Assembly: GCA_013813775.1 (NCBI GenBank)
Contig: JACCRE010000341.1
Location: forward strand, 1 to 64,000
From: Planctomycetaceae bacterium
Lineage (GTDB): Bacteria; Planctomycetota; Planctomycetia; Planctomycetales; Planctomycetaceae
Reading direction: 5' to 3'
DNA: 64,000 bases
Under the pieces are notes generated by a model that was given only the letters and a program-made list of their open reading frames with translations, searched no databases and had not been told where the DNA came from. Positions 1 to 8,276 of this stretch are shown in pieces; position 1 is the first letter of the stretch, and the number at the start of each line of letters is the position of its first letter. The position numbers and the translations under genes were made by a program.

Positions 1-263
1 CCCCAGAACACGGGCTGGTGAGGTCCACGAAGTTCCACGGGATTGGTCACGGCCCAGAGCTGCGGCAAACCGTGGCTCGCCAGCCGTTCGAGAACGTTGC
101 CGGTCGCGATGGACGGCGTCCAGACGGCATCACCCGGTTCGGCGATCGCCATCCAGGCCGGTGCTAACGCGGCATTGATCTCATCGAGCCGCCGCGGCAG
201 AGAACCGGCACCGTAAGCGAGCCGGTGCTCGAAATCGAAATTGCCGACGAACAGGCGAGGCAC
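1..263 (-). CDS. Unknown protein, N-terminal 87 residues only
   Basis: The gene runs off the left edge of the window. The reverse strand reads from a GTG at 263 as MPRLFVGNFDFEHRL and stays open to base 1. The segment has no signal peptide and no membrane helix. It contains an FGNFDFEH-like start and a WTPSIATGNVLERLA stretch that I cannot assign to a family with confidence. Codon use (G/C third positions) looks like a real gene. The start could also lie slightly upstream. Function unknown; the remaining protein lies outside the window. Confidence 0.55.
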   Translation of the reverse strand, partial: MPRLFVGNFDFEHRLAYGAGSLPRRLDEINAALAPAWMAIAEPGDAVWTPSIATGNVLERLASHGLPQLWAVTNPVELRGPHQPVFW

Positions 264-349
264 GGCGGATTGAGAATGGAAGACCGGAGAATTAGGAACG
301 TACCCGCGATTCCTCCTCACTCCTCCCGTCCTCCCGTTCTTCCCTTCTC
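264..349. repeat. Intergenic gap with pyrimidine-rich tract
   Basis: Bases 311-351 on the + strand are almost entirely C and T, built from irregular copies of CTCCTCACT and CCCGTTCTTCCC. Very similar purine/pyrimidine tracts occur in the gaps at 55795-55890 and 60845-60955, so this is probably one member of a dispersed repeat family. No promoter was picked out. Confidence 0.45.
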
Positions 350-1294
350 CTAGAACACAATCTGCAGCTTCTGTTGCTCGTTCAGCAGTTGTGATCGAAT
401 CTGGATTGTGTCGCGGACGAGAGCCTGATGCGCCCCGCGAACGAAGAACACGATCCGCGCCTTCTCACCTTCCCTGCGGAAGAGCGGCGTGCGTCGCGGA
501 CGCAGCCAACCCAGACCGTTCCACTCACGGCCATCCGGAATCATCACCTTGTATCCATCGGAGCCGATGAGCTGCCCCGACAGGTCGGTGCGCTGATAGC
601 GATCGGATTTATCGGGCAGCGTCACCTCGACCACGATCACGTAATCCTGTCCCGGTCGCGGGTCGGCGGGAACTGTCCAGGCGGCAAAGCTGCCTTGCTG
701 GATCGCGTTGCCCCCCTTCGGCAACTCGAACGCCGCGTCGTCTCCGGCACCGGGCGAGGTCTTCGCGTCTTCGCCCGCGCCGTCCGCGGCCCCTTTCAAT
801 TCGGGTGCGATGGCCGTTGCGATGTTCAGATCGATATCCGGCGTTTCGATTGGCACCGGCTCGACAATTGTGACGGGCTCTTCGATCCCCTCAACTCCAG
901 ATGAGATCTCGAAGGCGCGAGTGTCGAGTAGTTCGTCGCCCTCTACATCGGCGATACCGACTTCCGTACTGACAGTGGCACCTACGTCACTGAGATGAAT
1001 AATCACCCATGAAAACGTAAACAGAAGAAGAGAATGCAGGGCAAGCGACGCTGTGTAAGCGACGGCCGATGGCCCGAACAGCGACGAAATCGCTTGGCCG
1101 CCCAAAGTACCGGCCGCTGCGCCTGCTCCAGCCGCGGCTGCGACCGATTCCTTCGACCGTGCCGCGTCAGCGGCGCGAACCGCTTCACTCGCCGCACGAG
1201 CCTCTTTGGTTGCGCGTCTGCGCGCGAACCAATTCGGCGCATCGAGTTCCGGTTCGGCGGGTGTCGGCGGCGGAGCCGTGCCGTTCGCGATCAT
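350..1294 (-). CDS. Single-pass membrane protein, unknown function
   Basis: The 314-residue protein has an alanine-rich, charged N-terminal region (about residues 1-70), one clear transmembrane segment at about 77-101 (AYTASLALHSLLLFTFSW), and a C-terminal part of about 210 residues that should lie outside the cytoplasm. The C-terminal part is acidic up to about residue 190 and then forms a compact domain (YVIVVEVTLPDKSDRYQ to the end) that may be beta-rich. There is no lipobox and no recognisable enzyme motif. The single helix followed by a Pro/Asp-rich linker recalls envelope-spanning adaptors, but that is only a topology analogy. It lies downstream of mutY on the same strand with a 166-base gap. 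Confidence 0.7.
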   Translation of the reverse strand: MIANGTAPPPTPAEPELDAPNWFARRRATKEARAASEAVRAADAARSKESVAAAAGAGAAAGTLGGQAISSLFGPSAVAYTASLALHSLLLFTFSWVIIHLSDVGATVSTEVGIADVEGDELLDTRAFEISSGVEGIEEPVTIVEPVPIETPDIDLNIATAIAPELKGAADGAGEDAKTSPGAGDDAAFELPKGGNAIQQGSFAAWTVPADPRPGQDYVIVVEVTLPDKSDRYQRTDLSGQLIGSDGYKVMIPDGREWNGLGWLRPRRTPLFRREGEKARIVFFVRGAHQALVRDTIQIRSQLLNEQQKLQIVF

Positions 1295-1460
1295 CGCCGT
1301 TTCCGTCGGTGAACAGGACGTGACGGCGGTCGGCCCCGCATCGCCGTCGAAAGACCATCGGCAAGACCGGCCGCACGACCGGCAGATCCTCTTCTACGGT
1401 ATCACGCTCCCCCCGTCCGGCAAGACCGGGCGAACCCGAAAAGTTGGCCGAAGTCGCCGC

Positions 1461-2663
1461 TTACGACTCGCGGACGGGCGTGCCTCGTCGCGTGAGCGAG
1501 TCCGCCAGTCGTCGTCCCGAACGAGACAGCGCGAGCGATTCAAGATCGGAAAGCGAGACCCAGCGAAGCGACTCTTCACAGGTGAGCGCCCCCGACTTGA
1601 AACGAGCTTCGAAGCACACGACCCGAATGCGGAAACGCGTCACACCGTGCCGGATTTCCGCGAACGCCTCGCCGATCGCGGCATCGAGACTCGTCTGCTT
1701 CCGTAGTTGAACTCGCAGGTAATGCGTCACCTGACTTGGCGTTCCATTGCCGAGCGGGAGCCGCTTCCGGTCCTGATGAAGCTCGGCCACTGCCGGACAT
1801 TCAGCAGCGAGGTGGGATGGCAGTTCATAGCGCGGAAAATCCCAGAGGCCCGCCCAGCGCTCGCCCGTCTCACGCCGCCGCACGAGAACATCGCCGCCAC
1901 GTCTTACGACAAGATATGCTTCCATCACGTCCGTGACAGCCGGACGAGCCTTCGGCAGCGGGACAACGTCTTGCAAGTTCTCTGAGAAGGCGTGGCAATT
2001 CTGCCGGACCGGGCACGTTTCGCATTTCGGGCTCTTCGGTGTGCAGATCGTCGCGCCCAGGTCCATCAGCGCATGATTGAACCGCCCCGCTGCCTTCCGC
2101 GGCATGATGCTGGCAGCAAACTGCCAAAGCCTGCGCTGACCAGCGGTCGAACGTGGATCGCCTCGATACGCGAGCAGCCGGCAGTAGAGTCGCAGCGTGT
2201 TCGCTTCGACGATCGGGGCAGGCTCGTCGAACGCGAAGCTGGCGATCGCTCCCGCGGTATAGCGGCCGATGCCTTTCAGGCTCATGATCTCGGCGGCGGT
2301 GCGCGGAAACTCGCCGCCTTGCTCCGTGACGACGAGCTTCGCCGCGGCGTGCATGTTCCGTGCGCGGCGGTAATAGCCAAGCCCCTCCCAGAGCCGCAAC
2401 ACCTCGTGCTCGGGAGCCTCGGCAAGTGCCGCGATCGTCGGAAATCTGGCGAGAAACCGCTCGTAATACGGAACGACGGCCGCAACGGTCGTCTGTTGCA
2501 GCATCACCTCGCTGACCCAGATGCGATAGGGATCGCGAGTCCGCCGGAAAGGCAGATCCCGCCCCTGTTTTGCATACCACGCAACAACGCGCCGCCGGAA
2601 CGATCGCAGCCATGCGGCGTCACGCTCGGAGGCATCTGCTTCAGTCAAAAGTGTCCCACGCAA
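1461..2663 (-). CDS. mutY: A/G-specific adenine glycosylase MutY
   Basis: MutY removes adenine mispaired with 8-oxoguanine. The 400-residue protein has the catalytic glutamate in SEVMLQQTT (E52), the helix-hairpin-helix LKGIGRYTAGAI (129-140), and a [4Fe-4S] cluster with the family spacing C207-x6-C214-x2-C217-x5-C223. It ends in a NUDIX-like recognition domain (WAGLWDFPRYEL). The residue that is normally the second catalytic acid, Asp in LDGNVxR, reads VEANTLR here, so E153 replaces Asp and Gly is also lost. The LPWR motif is LPFR. Length fits the family. It is divergent from the methyltransferase gene to its right. Confident family assignment; activity less certain because of E153. Confidence 0.93.
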   Translation of the reverse strand: MRGTLLTEADASERDAAWLRSFRRRVVAWYAKQGRDLPFRRTRDPYRIWVSEVMLQQTTVAAVVPYYERFLARFPTIAALAEAPEHEVLRLWEGLGYYRRARNMHAAAKLVVTEQGGEFPRTAAEIMSLKGIGRYTAGAIASFAFDEPAPIVEANTLRLYCRLLAYRGDPRSTAGQRRLWQFAASIMPRKAAGRFNHALMDLGATICTPKSPKCETCPVRQNCHAFSENLQDVVPLPKARPAVTDVMEAYLVVRRGGDVLVRRRETGERWAGLWDFPRYELPSHLAAECPAVAELHQDRKRLPLGNGTPSQVTHYLRVQLRKQTSLDAAIGEAFAEIRHGVTRFRIRVVCFEARFKSGALTCEESLRWVSLSDLESLALSRSGRRLADSLTRRGTPVRES

Positions 2664-2690
2664 AGGCGCAAAGGCCGCAAAAAAGCAAAG
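2659..2690 (+). repeat. CGCAAAGG-type short tandem repeat
   Basis: Irregular tandem copies of CGCAAAGG (CGCAAAGGCGCAAAGGCC followed by GCAAAAAAGC) lie in the 167-base gap between the divergent mutY and methyltransferase genes and touch the mutY start codon. The tract is visible directly. Its role is unknown. Confidence 0.5.
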
Positions 2691-2830
2691 ATGAGAGAGA
2701 TCGAACGGCTTCTCGCCACAGAGTGTAAACGGTGAAGCCCCGTTCCGTCACCTGCGTGGCGCGAACGCCGCTCTCATGGTACGCTGCCTGCCTTCCGACT
2801 TCTGACTCATCCCTTTCCACTCCTGCTTCC

Positions 2831-4015
2831 ATGTTCAACCGCCTGCATCACGGCGACTGCATCGCCGGCATGAAGAAACTGCCCGACGGCTGCATCGATC
2901 TCGCCTTCGCCGACCCGCCCTACAACATCGGCTACGAGTACGACGCGTACGACGATCGCAAGTCGTGCGACGAGTATCTCGATTGGTGCCGCGAATGGAC
3001 GAACGAAGTCGCTCGTGTCTTGAAGCCCGACGGGGCCTTCTGGCTCGCGATCGGCGACGAGTACGCCGCCGAGATGAAGGTGATGCTCACCCGCGAGCGT
3101 AAAGAGCCGCTTTTCCTGCGAAGCTGGGTCATCTGGTACTACACGTTCGGGGTGAACTGCACGAACAAGTTCAGCCGCTCACACGCCCACCTGCTCTACT
3201 TCGTGAAGGACCCCAAACGCTTCACCTTCAACGCCGACGACCGGGACGTACGCGTGCCGAGCGCCCGACAGCTCGTGTACGGCGATAAACGGGCGAATCC
3301 CGCGGGACGGCTGCCGGACGATACGTGGATCGTATCGCCGGAGGCGGCGGGTGTCAGACCAGGGTCGGGGGTTGGAGAGCAAGGGAATCAGGTTCCCCTC
3401 TCCCGAGGGAGAGGGGTCAGGGGTGAGGGGAGTGAGAACGGCAGCCCAGCCTCTTGCAGTGCTTCCCCAACAACGCAATCGGTCTCCACGCAAGCGGCAG
3501 ACGCCGCGGCAGGGCGACCCCTCACCCCCAACCCCTCTCCCGAGGGAGAGGGGGGACAAACCCCCTCAACCCTCAACCCTCAACCTTCAACGCCTCCCCA
3601 CACCCACAACGGTTGGTTCCTGCGACCGCAGGACGTGCCCAACGGCTTTTCGGCGAGCGGAGACACGTGGTATTTCCCCCGCGTCGCCGGCACGTTCAAG
3701 GAACGCTCAGGCTGGCACGGCTGCCAGATGCCCGAGCGCCTGCTCGCCCGCATCATCCAAAGCTGCTCGAACGAGGGGGACGTCGTGCTCGACCCGTTCG
3801 CCGGCAGCGGCACGACCCTCGCCGTCGCGAAAAAGCTCGGCCGGCAATGGCTCGGCTACGACATGAGCACCGACTACGTCGCGAAAGCGGAAAGCCGGCT
3901 GGAGAAGATCAAGGTCGGCGATGCATTAGACGGGGCGGAAGACCCGCTGAAGAGCGTGCCGACGACGGGGAAGGGACGGAAGTTGAAACAAGCTGGCAGC
4001 AGAGGGCGAGCATGA
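2831..4015 (+). CDS. DNA (adenine/cytosine-N4) methyltransferase, beta class, with repeat insertion
   Basis: The 394-residue protein transfers a methyl group from S-adenosylmethionine to an exocyclic amino group of DNA. The catalytic motif DPPYN is at 28-32 and the cofactor motif DPFAGSGTT at 321-329. Motif IV coming before motif I marks the beta class; DPPY fits N6-adenine most often. I start at ATG 2831 because conserved sequence ([10 protein letters not shown]) begins there, and the upstream in-frame extension looks non-coding. Residues about 167-261 interrupt the domain between DDTW and WFLRPQD. They are low-complexity and encoded by an inverted pair of 36-bp repeats plus CTCAACC repeats. 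The frame stays open across the insert. The stop overlaps the next start (ATGA at 4012-4015), so it is coupled to the TIR gene. No restriction endonuclease lies beside it. Confidence 0.92.
   Translation: MFNRLHHGDCIAGMKKLPDGCIDLAFADPPYNIGYEYDAYDDRKSCDEYLDWCREWTNEVARVLKPDGAFWLAIGDEYAAEMKVMLTRERKEPLFLRSWVIWYYTFGVNCTNKFSRSHAHLLYFVKDPKRFTFNADDRDVRVPSARQLVYGDKRANPAGRLPDDTWIVSPEAAGVRPGSGVGEQGNQVPLSRGRGVRGEGSENGSPASCSASPTTQSVSTQAADAAAGRPLTPNPSPEGEGGQTPSTLNPQPSTPPHTHNGWFLRPQDVPNGFSASGDTWYFPRVAGTFKERSGWHGCQMPERLLARIIQSCSNEGDVVLDPFAGSGTTLAVAKKLGRQWLGYDMSTDYVAKAESRLEKIKVGDALDGAEDPLKSVPTTGKGRKLKQAGSRGRA
3395..3553. repeat. REPIN-like inverted repeat pair inside the methyltransferase gene
   Basis: Arm 1 is 3395-3430 and arm 2 is 3518-3553, each 36 bp. 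Arm 1 begins CCCCTCTCCCGAGGGAGAGG and ends GGGGTGAGGGG. Arm 2 is its reverse complement at 32 of 36 positions by hand alignment. Each arm also holds its own CTCCC-GGGAG palindrome. The arms are 87 bases apart. The whole structure reads in frame through the coding sequence, giving peptides such as [11 protein letters not shown]. The organisation (two inverted short palindromes around a spacer) matches the REPIN type of non-autonomous element. No RAYT transposase is visible in the window. Confidence 0.85.
3566..3596 (+). repeat. CTCAACC tandem repeat
   Basis: About four irregular copies of CCTCAAC / CTTCAAC follow the right arm of the inverted pair and continue in frame (TLNPQPST). They belong to the same inserted segment of the methyltransferase gene. 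Confidence 0.7.
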
Positions 4016-4470
4016 AAAAGAAGTCCTACCGGGAAGAAGAGCATTCAAAAAAGACCGCCAAATCGTCCGCCGACGACCGCTACAATGTCTTCGTGAGCCA
4101 CGCCACGTATGATAAGTTCCTCGCGAAAACATTGTGCGATCGAATTGAAGTGATTTCGCCACGGCTTTCGACGTTTCGTGACGATCGTGACATCAATGGC
4201 GGAGATCGAATACCTTTGGCGATCGCCTCGGCGATTCGAGCTTGCAATGAACTTGTTGTTATCATCACTCCCGAGTCGGCCAGCCGTGAGTGGATAATCA
4301 CTGAGATCGCAATGGCCTTCGTGCTCGACAAGAGGATCATTCCGATCCTGTACCATGTCGATTCGTCGAAGATTCCGCAGATCATTCGAGATTTTCGTGG
4401 CTACCAGCTCGACCAGCTGGATGAATACCTTGAGAATCTATTAGCTCGCATCGTGGAGGAACGAGCATGA
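4012..4470 (+). CDS. TIR-domain protein with intact catalytic glutamate
   Basis: The 152-residue protein is a stand-alone TIR domain after a lysine-rich N-terminal tail (1-23). The first strand is YNVFVSH (24-30), the BB-loop region is [13 protein letters not shown] (56-68), and SREWIITE (91-98) carries the Trp and the glutamate (E98) that in catalytic TIR domains is needed to cleave NAD+. Prokaryotic TIR proteins mostly act as NADases or cyclic-ADP-ribose producers in anti-phage defence; that role here is inference. ATG 4012 overlaps the methyltransferase stop, and its own TGA overlaps the next ATG. Sample 60-base lines at 4081 and 4141 contain 28 and 30 G+C, against 39 in a methyltransferase line at 2881, which suggests a different origin. 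Confidence 0.88.
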   Translation: MKKKSYREEEHSKKTAKSSADDRYNVFVSHATYDKFLAKTLCDRIEVISPRLSTFRDDRDINGGDRIPLAIASAIRACNELVVIITPESASREWIITEIAMAFVLDKRIIPILYHVDSSKIPQIIRDFRGYQLDQLDEYLENLLARIVEERA

Positions 4471-5084
4471 CGCCGCGTCCAATCTTTGACGTGTTTCTTT
4501 CGCACCGGTCGCAAGACGCCGGTCTGGCGGCATTTGTCGCGGACGAACTGCGTGAGCAAGGGCTTGATGTATTCCACAGCGGCGTAATCGCAGTTGCGAC
4601 GGAAGCCGTCGTTGATGATTTACGGTCGGCCTTGGCTGAGAGCATCGCCGTCGTGATTTTGGTGACCCCTGACTATGCCAAGTCCCCGAACCTTGCATTT
4701 CTCACCGGTGCCGCGATGGCTTGGGAAAAGCCCGTCTACATTCTCTACGACGGGCTGGATCTCTCAGAGTTGCCGGATTTTCTCGGACAATATCGAGTCG
4801 CTCCCATCACGGCGGTGGGCGAAATCGGTCGGCAAATCAAAGAAGAATATTTGCCTTTTAGTGCCGAGCAAGAGGATGCGCTTCGGGAGGCTTACGCGGA
4901 ATTGGGAATTCCGGCCGATCAACTCGTTATGCGAGTCTCCGCACGTGCGCAACTCGTGAGGATATTTGCTGAGAAAACGCAGTTGGACGTCGGCGCCGAA
5001 CGACTGCTGCGAGAACTCTTGAACAAGCGAAAACGAGGGCAACTGCCAAGATTGCAAGCGCCTCGAATCGCCGAGCCGGCTTGA
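4467..5084 (+). CDS. TIR-like protein without the catalytic glutamate, with C-terminal extension
   Basis: The 205-residue protein has a TIR-like first strand FDVFLSHRSQD (7-17), then a helix ending DELREQGLDVF and a central VVILVTPDY strand (62-70). In the helix where the preceding protein has W..xE, this one reads SPNLAFLTGAAMAW (73-86), with no acidic residue. It therefore looks catalytically dead, at least by the usual mechanism. Residues about 110-205 form an extra alpha-helical region (EEYLPFSAEQEDALREAYAE onward) ending in a basic, proline-containing tail. It starts by an ATGA overlap with the first TIR gene and ends one base before the convergent DUF1501 gene. It may be a regulatory or sensor partner of the active TIR protein; this is inference. 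Confidence 0.75.
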   Translation: MTPRPIFDVFLSHRSQDAGLAAFVADELREQGLDVFHSGVIAVATEAVVDDLRSALAESIAVVILVTPDYAKSPNLAFLTGAAMAWEKPVYILYDGLDLSELPDFLGQYRVAPITAVGEIGRQIKEEYLPFSAEQEDALREAYAELGIPADQLVMRVSARAQLVRIFAEKTQLDVGAERLLRELLNKRKRGQLPRLQAPRIAEPA

Positions 5085-5085
5085 G

Positions 5086-6486
5086 TCACCTCAACACCGC
5101 CCCGATCGGCGTCCCATCTGCGATCTTGATCGGCCGGCCGACGTCGCTGTCGTTCGTCTTGTCCGGGTCGAGGCCCAACGCTGTGCAGGCGGTGGCGAGG
5201 ACGTCGCCCACGCTTACCTTGCCGTCCTCGACGGTCATGCCGTCGGCGCTCGTGCGGCCGTAGGCCTGACCGCCTTTGATGCCGCCGCCGGCGAGGACGC
5301 AGCTCCAGGCGTCGGGGAAGTGGTCGCGGCCGGTCATGTTGTTGATCGCCGGCGTGCGGCCGAATTCGCCCATCCACAGGATCGTCGTGCGTTCGAGCAG
5401 GCCGCGCTCCTTGAGTTCAGTCATCAACGCCGACCAGCCGGTGTCGAGTTGCTCGGAAAGGCCCTTCACGGCGTTGAAGTTGTCGGCGTGGGTGTCCCAG
5501 CCGACTCCGCCTCCGTCGGGGCTGCCGAGATTCACTTCGATAAACGGCACGCCGCGCTCGATGAGCCGCCGCGCGAGGAGGCAGCCTTGCCCGAAGCGGC
5601 CCACGCCGTACTTCTCGCGGGTCTCGTCCGGTTCTTCCGACAGATCGAACGCCCGGCCGGCGTCGCTGTTCATCAACCGCACGGCACGCTCATAAACCAT
5701 TTGATGTGTCGCCGTCGAGCGGTCAGGGTGCGTCGAGACGAAGTCACTCTCGAAGGACCGCAGAAGATCGAGGCGCGACTTCGCGCGTTTCCCAGCGACC
5801 GATTCCGGCGGACGCAAGTCATCGACGGTCAACCGGGCGAAGCGGCTGCCCATCGGTGTCGTGCCGTTGAGCACATCTTCGGCGGAAAGCTGAACCGGCT
5901 GCGGTTCCTGCCCGGCGACGCTCAGCGACGCATAACCGGGGCCAAGGAAGCCCGGCTCGTAGGCGGCTTCGTTGAAGAGGCGGAACGGCGTGACGCTCAC
6001 GAAGTTCGGCAGTTCGGGTTGTCCGACCGCCAGTTCCTTCGAGACGAGCGAGCCGAGCGTGGGATAACGCAATCCGCCCACGCCCGGTGCATAGCCGGTA
6101 TGCATCAGATGCGTTCCGCGCCCATGATCGCCTTCCTTTGTGCTCAACCCGCGGAGGATCGCGAGATCGTCGGCCATCGTCGCGAGCTTCGGCAGGTGCT
6201 CGCTGAACTTAAGGCCGGGAACGCTCGTCTCGATCTCCTTGAACTCGCCGCCGTTTGCGTGACCGGGCTTGAGATCCCACGTATCCATTTGGCTGGGACC
6301 GCCGGTCATCCACAACAGGATGCAATGCCTCGTCGCGCTCTCGGCGTTCGCCGCCGAGGCCAGTCGGCCGAACCACGGGGAGACGCCGACGCCGCACGCG
6401 GCGGCGACCGCCGTTCGCAGCACATCGCGACGGGCGAGACCGAAGCCTAAGGAACGCTCGGCGTGACGAAGTCCAACGTTTCGCAT
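5086..6486 (-). CDS. DUF1501 family exported protein
   Basis: DUF1501 proteins belong to the alkaline-phosphatase-like superfamily and are abundant in Planctomycetota. They usually pair with a DUF1549/DUF1553 protein, as here, and their substrate is unknown. The 466-residue protein has a twin-arginine signal near its start (ARRDVLRTAVAAACG, RR at 19-20), then the family blocks WMTGGPSQMDTWDLKP, GWDTHADNF and WMGEFGRTP. I start at ATG 6486 rather than the upstream ATG at 6534 because GGAG lies 7 bases before it. It lies 56 bases downstream of the DUF1549 gene in a two-gene operon and converges with the TIR-like gene. Confidence 0.93.
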   Translation of the reverse strand: MRNVGLRHAERSLGFGLARRDVLRTAVAAACGVGVSPWFGRLASAANAESATRHCILLWMTGGPSQMDTWDLKPGHANGGEFKEIETSVPGLKFSEHLPKLATMADDLAILRGLSTKEGDHGRGTHLMHTGYAPGVGGLRYPTLGSLVSKELAVGQPELPNFVSVTPFRLFNEAAYEPGFLGPGYASLSVAGQEPQPVQLSAEDVLNGTTPMGSRFARLTVDDLRPPESVAGKRAKSRLDLLRSFESDFVSTHPDRSTATHQMVYERAVRLMNSDAGRAFDLSEEPDETREKYGVGRFGQGCLLARRLIERGVPFIEVNLGSPDGGGVGWDTHADNFNAVKGLSEQLDTGWSALMTELKERGLLERTTILWMGEFGRTPAINNMTGRDHFPDAWSCVLAGGGIKGGQAYGRTSADGMTVEDGKVSVGDVLATACTALGLDPDKTNDSDVGRPIKIADGTPIGAVLR

Positions 6487-6542
6487 ATTGACTCCAGACA
6501 TGAATGGCACCGGCATCAGGCCGGCAGCTCGCAAACATTCCG

Positions 6543-8057
6543 CTAATGGTTCAGCGCGAATTCACTTGTGTTGAGCAATGCCCAGAGGATGTCTGACAAG
6601 GCCTCACGCGTGTCGTCATCCTCTTTGAGCAGGTTCTGGCAGCGCTCCGATTCCGCGTCAGTCGGCAGTCGCGTCAATGTGGCGAGGAACAGAGATTCAA
6701 TGCGTTCGACGTCGCTGAAGAACGGTGCGTCCGCCGCCGCGGAGATCAACCGGCCCTGCTGAGGATCGGTGAGCGACGCGACGACGTCGCCGTTCATCAG
6801 CAGCAACGCCTGTGGAATGCCCGCCTGATACTCGACACGCGAAACCGCGTTGTCGAAGCGCTGCACGAACTGCCGGGCTTCGACGTCGGCTTCGGGAGCT
6901 GGAAGGAGGCCCGCCGCGGTCCGCAGACTCGCGTGCAACTGACGTGGCGACAGCGGCCGAACGGCCTTCCGCGCGAACAGCCGGGGATCGCCACTGCCGT
7001 CGCCGTGACTGGTGCGTTGATATGTCTGAGTGTTCGCGAGGATGCGCAACAAACGTCGCACGTCGTAGCCGTTCCGCGAAAAGTCTTGGGCGAGCAAGTT
7101 CAGCACTTGCGGGTGCGACGGCGCATTGTGATCGCCGAAATCATCGATCGGATGCACAAGCCCGAATCCGAACAGCACCGCCCAGAGCCGATTCACCGCC
7201 GTTCTGGCGAAGTAAGGATTCTCAGGAGCCGTTAGCCAATCGGCGAGAGCCGCCCTTCGTGAGGATGTCTCGCCGACGGCGTCGGTTGCACCCAGAAACC
7301 TGGCATCCACGACCTGAGTCGTGTCGAGAATCGTGACGGGTGCCGCCGTGCCGTCTTCGACGCGCATCAGCATGCTGCCGTCGGGATCAGGTGTCGAACG
7401 GATCTGCGCGAAGACGGCCGCGTAGCTCCAGAAGTCGTTCTGCGACCATTTCGTGAAAGGATGGTCGTGACACTGGGCACAATCGACCTGCACGCCCAGG
7501 AACATGCGCGACGTGCCCGACGCAAGACGCTCGGGCGCGGCTTGATGCGCGGTCAGGTACACCGCGGCACCGCGATCAGCCGCCACGGCCCCCGTCGCCG
7601 TCAGCAAGCCGGCCGCTAACGTGTGATAGCCGTCGTTCCGCAGAAACCGCAGTCGCAGCCAATGGTCGAGCAATCGCAGTGAATCGGGCGGAAGCAGATC
7701 GCGATTCTCGACCGTCGCCAATAAATCCTCGCGCCAGAGGGACGCGAGATGCGTCGAGTGATCGGGCCGCAGCAGCAATTCGTCGATCAGCCGTTCGCGC
7801 TTGTCGGGCGAGGCGTCGGCCAGAAACTCTCGTGTCTCGCCGGCGGTCGGAATCGTGCCGATCAAGTCGAGAGAGGCCCGACGCAGGAACTCGGCGTCGC
7901 CAGCGATGGCGGCGGGCGTCACGCCAGCCCCGCCACATTTCGCGACGATGAGTTTATCGATCTTCGCGGCGACGGCACGTTCGTCGTCGGGGAGAGGTGC
8001 CGCCCCCGCGAATGCGAGACAGGCCGCGAAAGCCGAGCAGAGTCGCAGAAATCGCAT
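6543..8057 (-). CDS. DUF1549/DUF1553 domain protein with CxxCH motif
   Basis: The 504-residue exported protein has a signal peptide (MRFLRLCSAFAACLAFAGA). A DUF1549 region follows (AEFLRRASLDLIGTIPTAGE to about residue 200), then a c-type haem-like motif CAQCH inside DCAQCHDHPFTKW, and a C-terminal DUF1553 region (NRLWAVLFGFGLVHPIDDFG, RPLSPRQLHASL). These proteins are typical of Planctomycetota and are usually encoded just before a DUF1501 protein. Whether the CxxCH binds haem is not shown. The start at 8057 leaves the cleanest signal peptide; ATGs at 8066 and 8123 are in frame. The protein is shorter than the many family members that carry an added cytochrome domain. Confidence 0.92.
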   Translation of the reverse strand: MRFLRLCSAFAACLAFAGAAPLPDDERAVAAKIDKLIVAKCGGAGVTPAAIAGDAEFLRRASLDLIGTIPTAGETREFLADASPDKRERLIDELLLRPDHSTHLASLWREDLLATVENRDLLPPDSLRLLDHWLRLRFLRNDGYHTLAAGLLTATGAVAADRGAAVYLTAHQAAPERLASGTSRMFLGVQVDCAQCHDHPFTKWSQNDFWSYAAVFAQIRSTPDPDGSMLMRVEDGTAAPVTILDTTQVVDARFLGATDAVGETSSRRAALADWLTAPENPYFARTAVNRLWAVLFGFGLVHPIDDFGDHNAPSHPQVLNLLAQDFSRNGYDVRRLLRILANTQTYQRTSHGDGSGDPRLFARKAVRPLSPRQLHASLRTAAGLLPAPEADVEARQFVQRFDNAVSRVEYQAGIPQALLLMNGDVVASLTDPQQGRLISAAADAPFFSDVERIESLFLATLTRLPTDAESERCQNLLKEDDDTREALSDILWALLNTSEFALNH

Positions 8058-8241
8058 AGCGACCATCCGGACGGAACGATGGTGTGGAAACTCCACCAGT
8101 ATAACGCCGCCGCGGATCGCCACTGCGCGGTTTTTATCGCCACTGAACCGTCGCCATCGGTCGCCACTCGACGGCGAGCGTGGGAACGAACGCCGATTCC
8201 GTTATTATCGGCGTCATTGGAGTCTCGTTCGATTCGGACGG

Positions 8242-8257
8242 CGGACTTGCTTGTCCG
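8242..8257. repeat. Short hairpin CGGAC-TTGCTT-GTCCG
   Basis: A 5-bp stem around TTGCTT lies 20 bases before the DUF480 start. It resembles the CGGACTTGCGTCCG hairpin inside the large palindrome at 63864-63938. It may be a remnant of the same repeat family or a leader hairpin. Confidence 0.4.
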
Positions 8258-8276
8258 TTGATGGGGACACTGCGTC

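Noticed and set aside
2732-2830. Upstream extension of the methyltransferase to GTG 2732
   Set aside because: The added 33 residues have no similarity to methyltransferases, and conserved sequence begins at ATG 2831.
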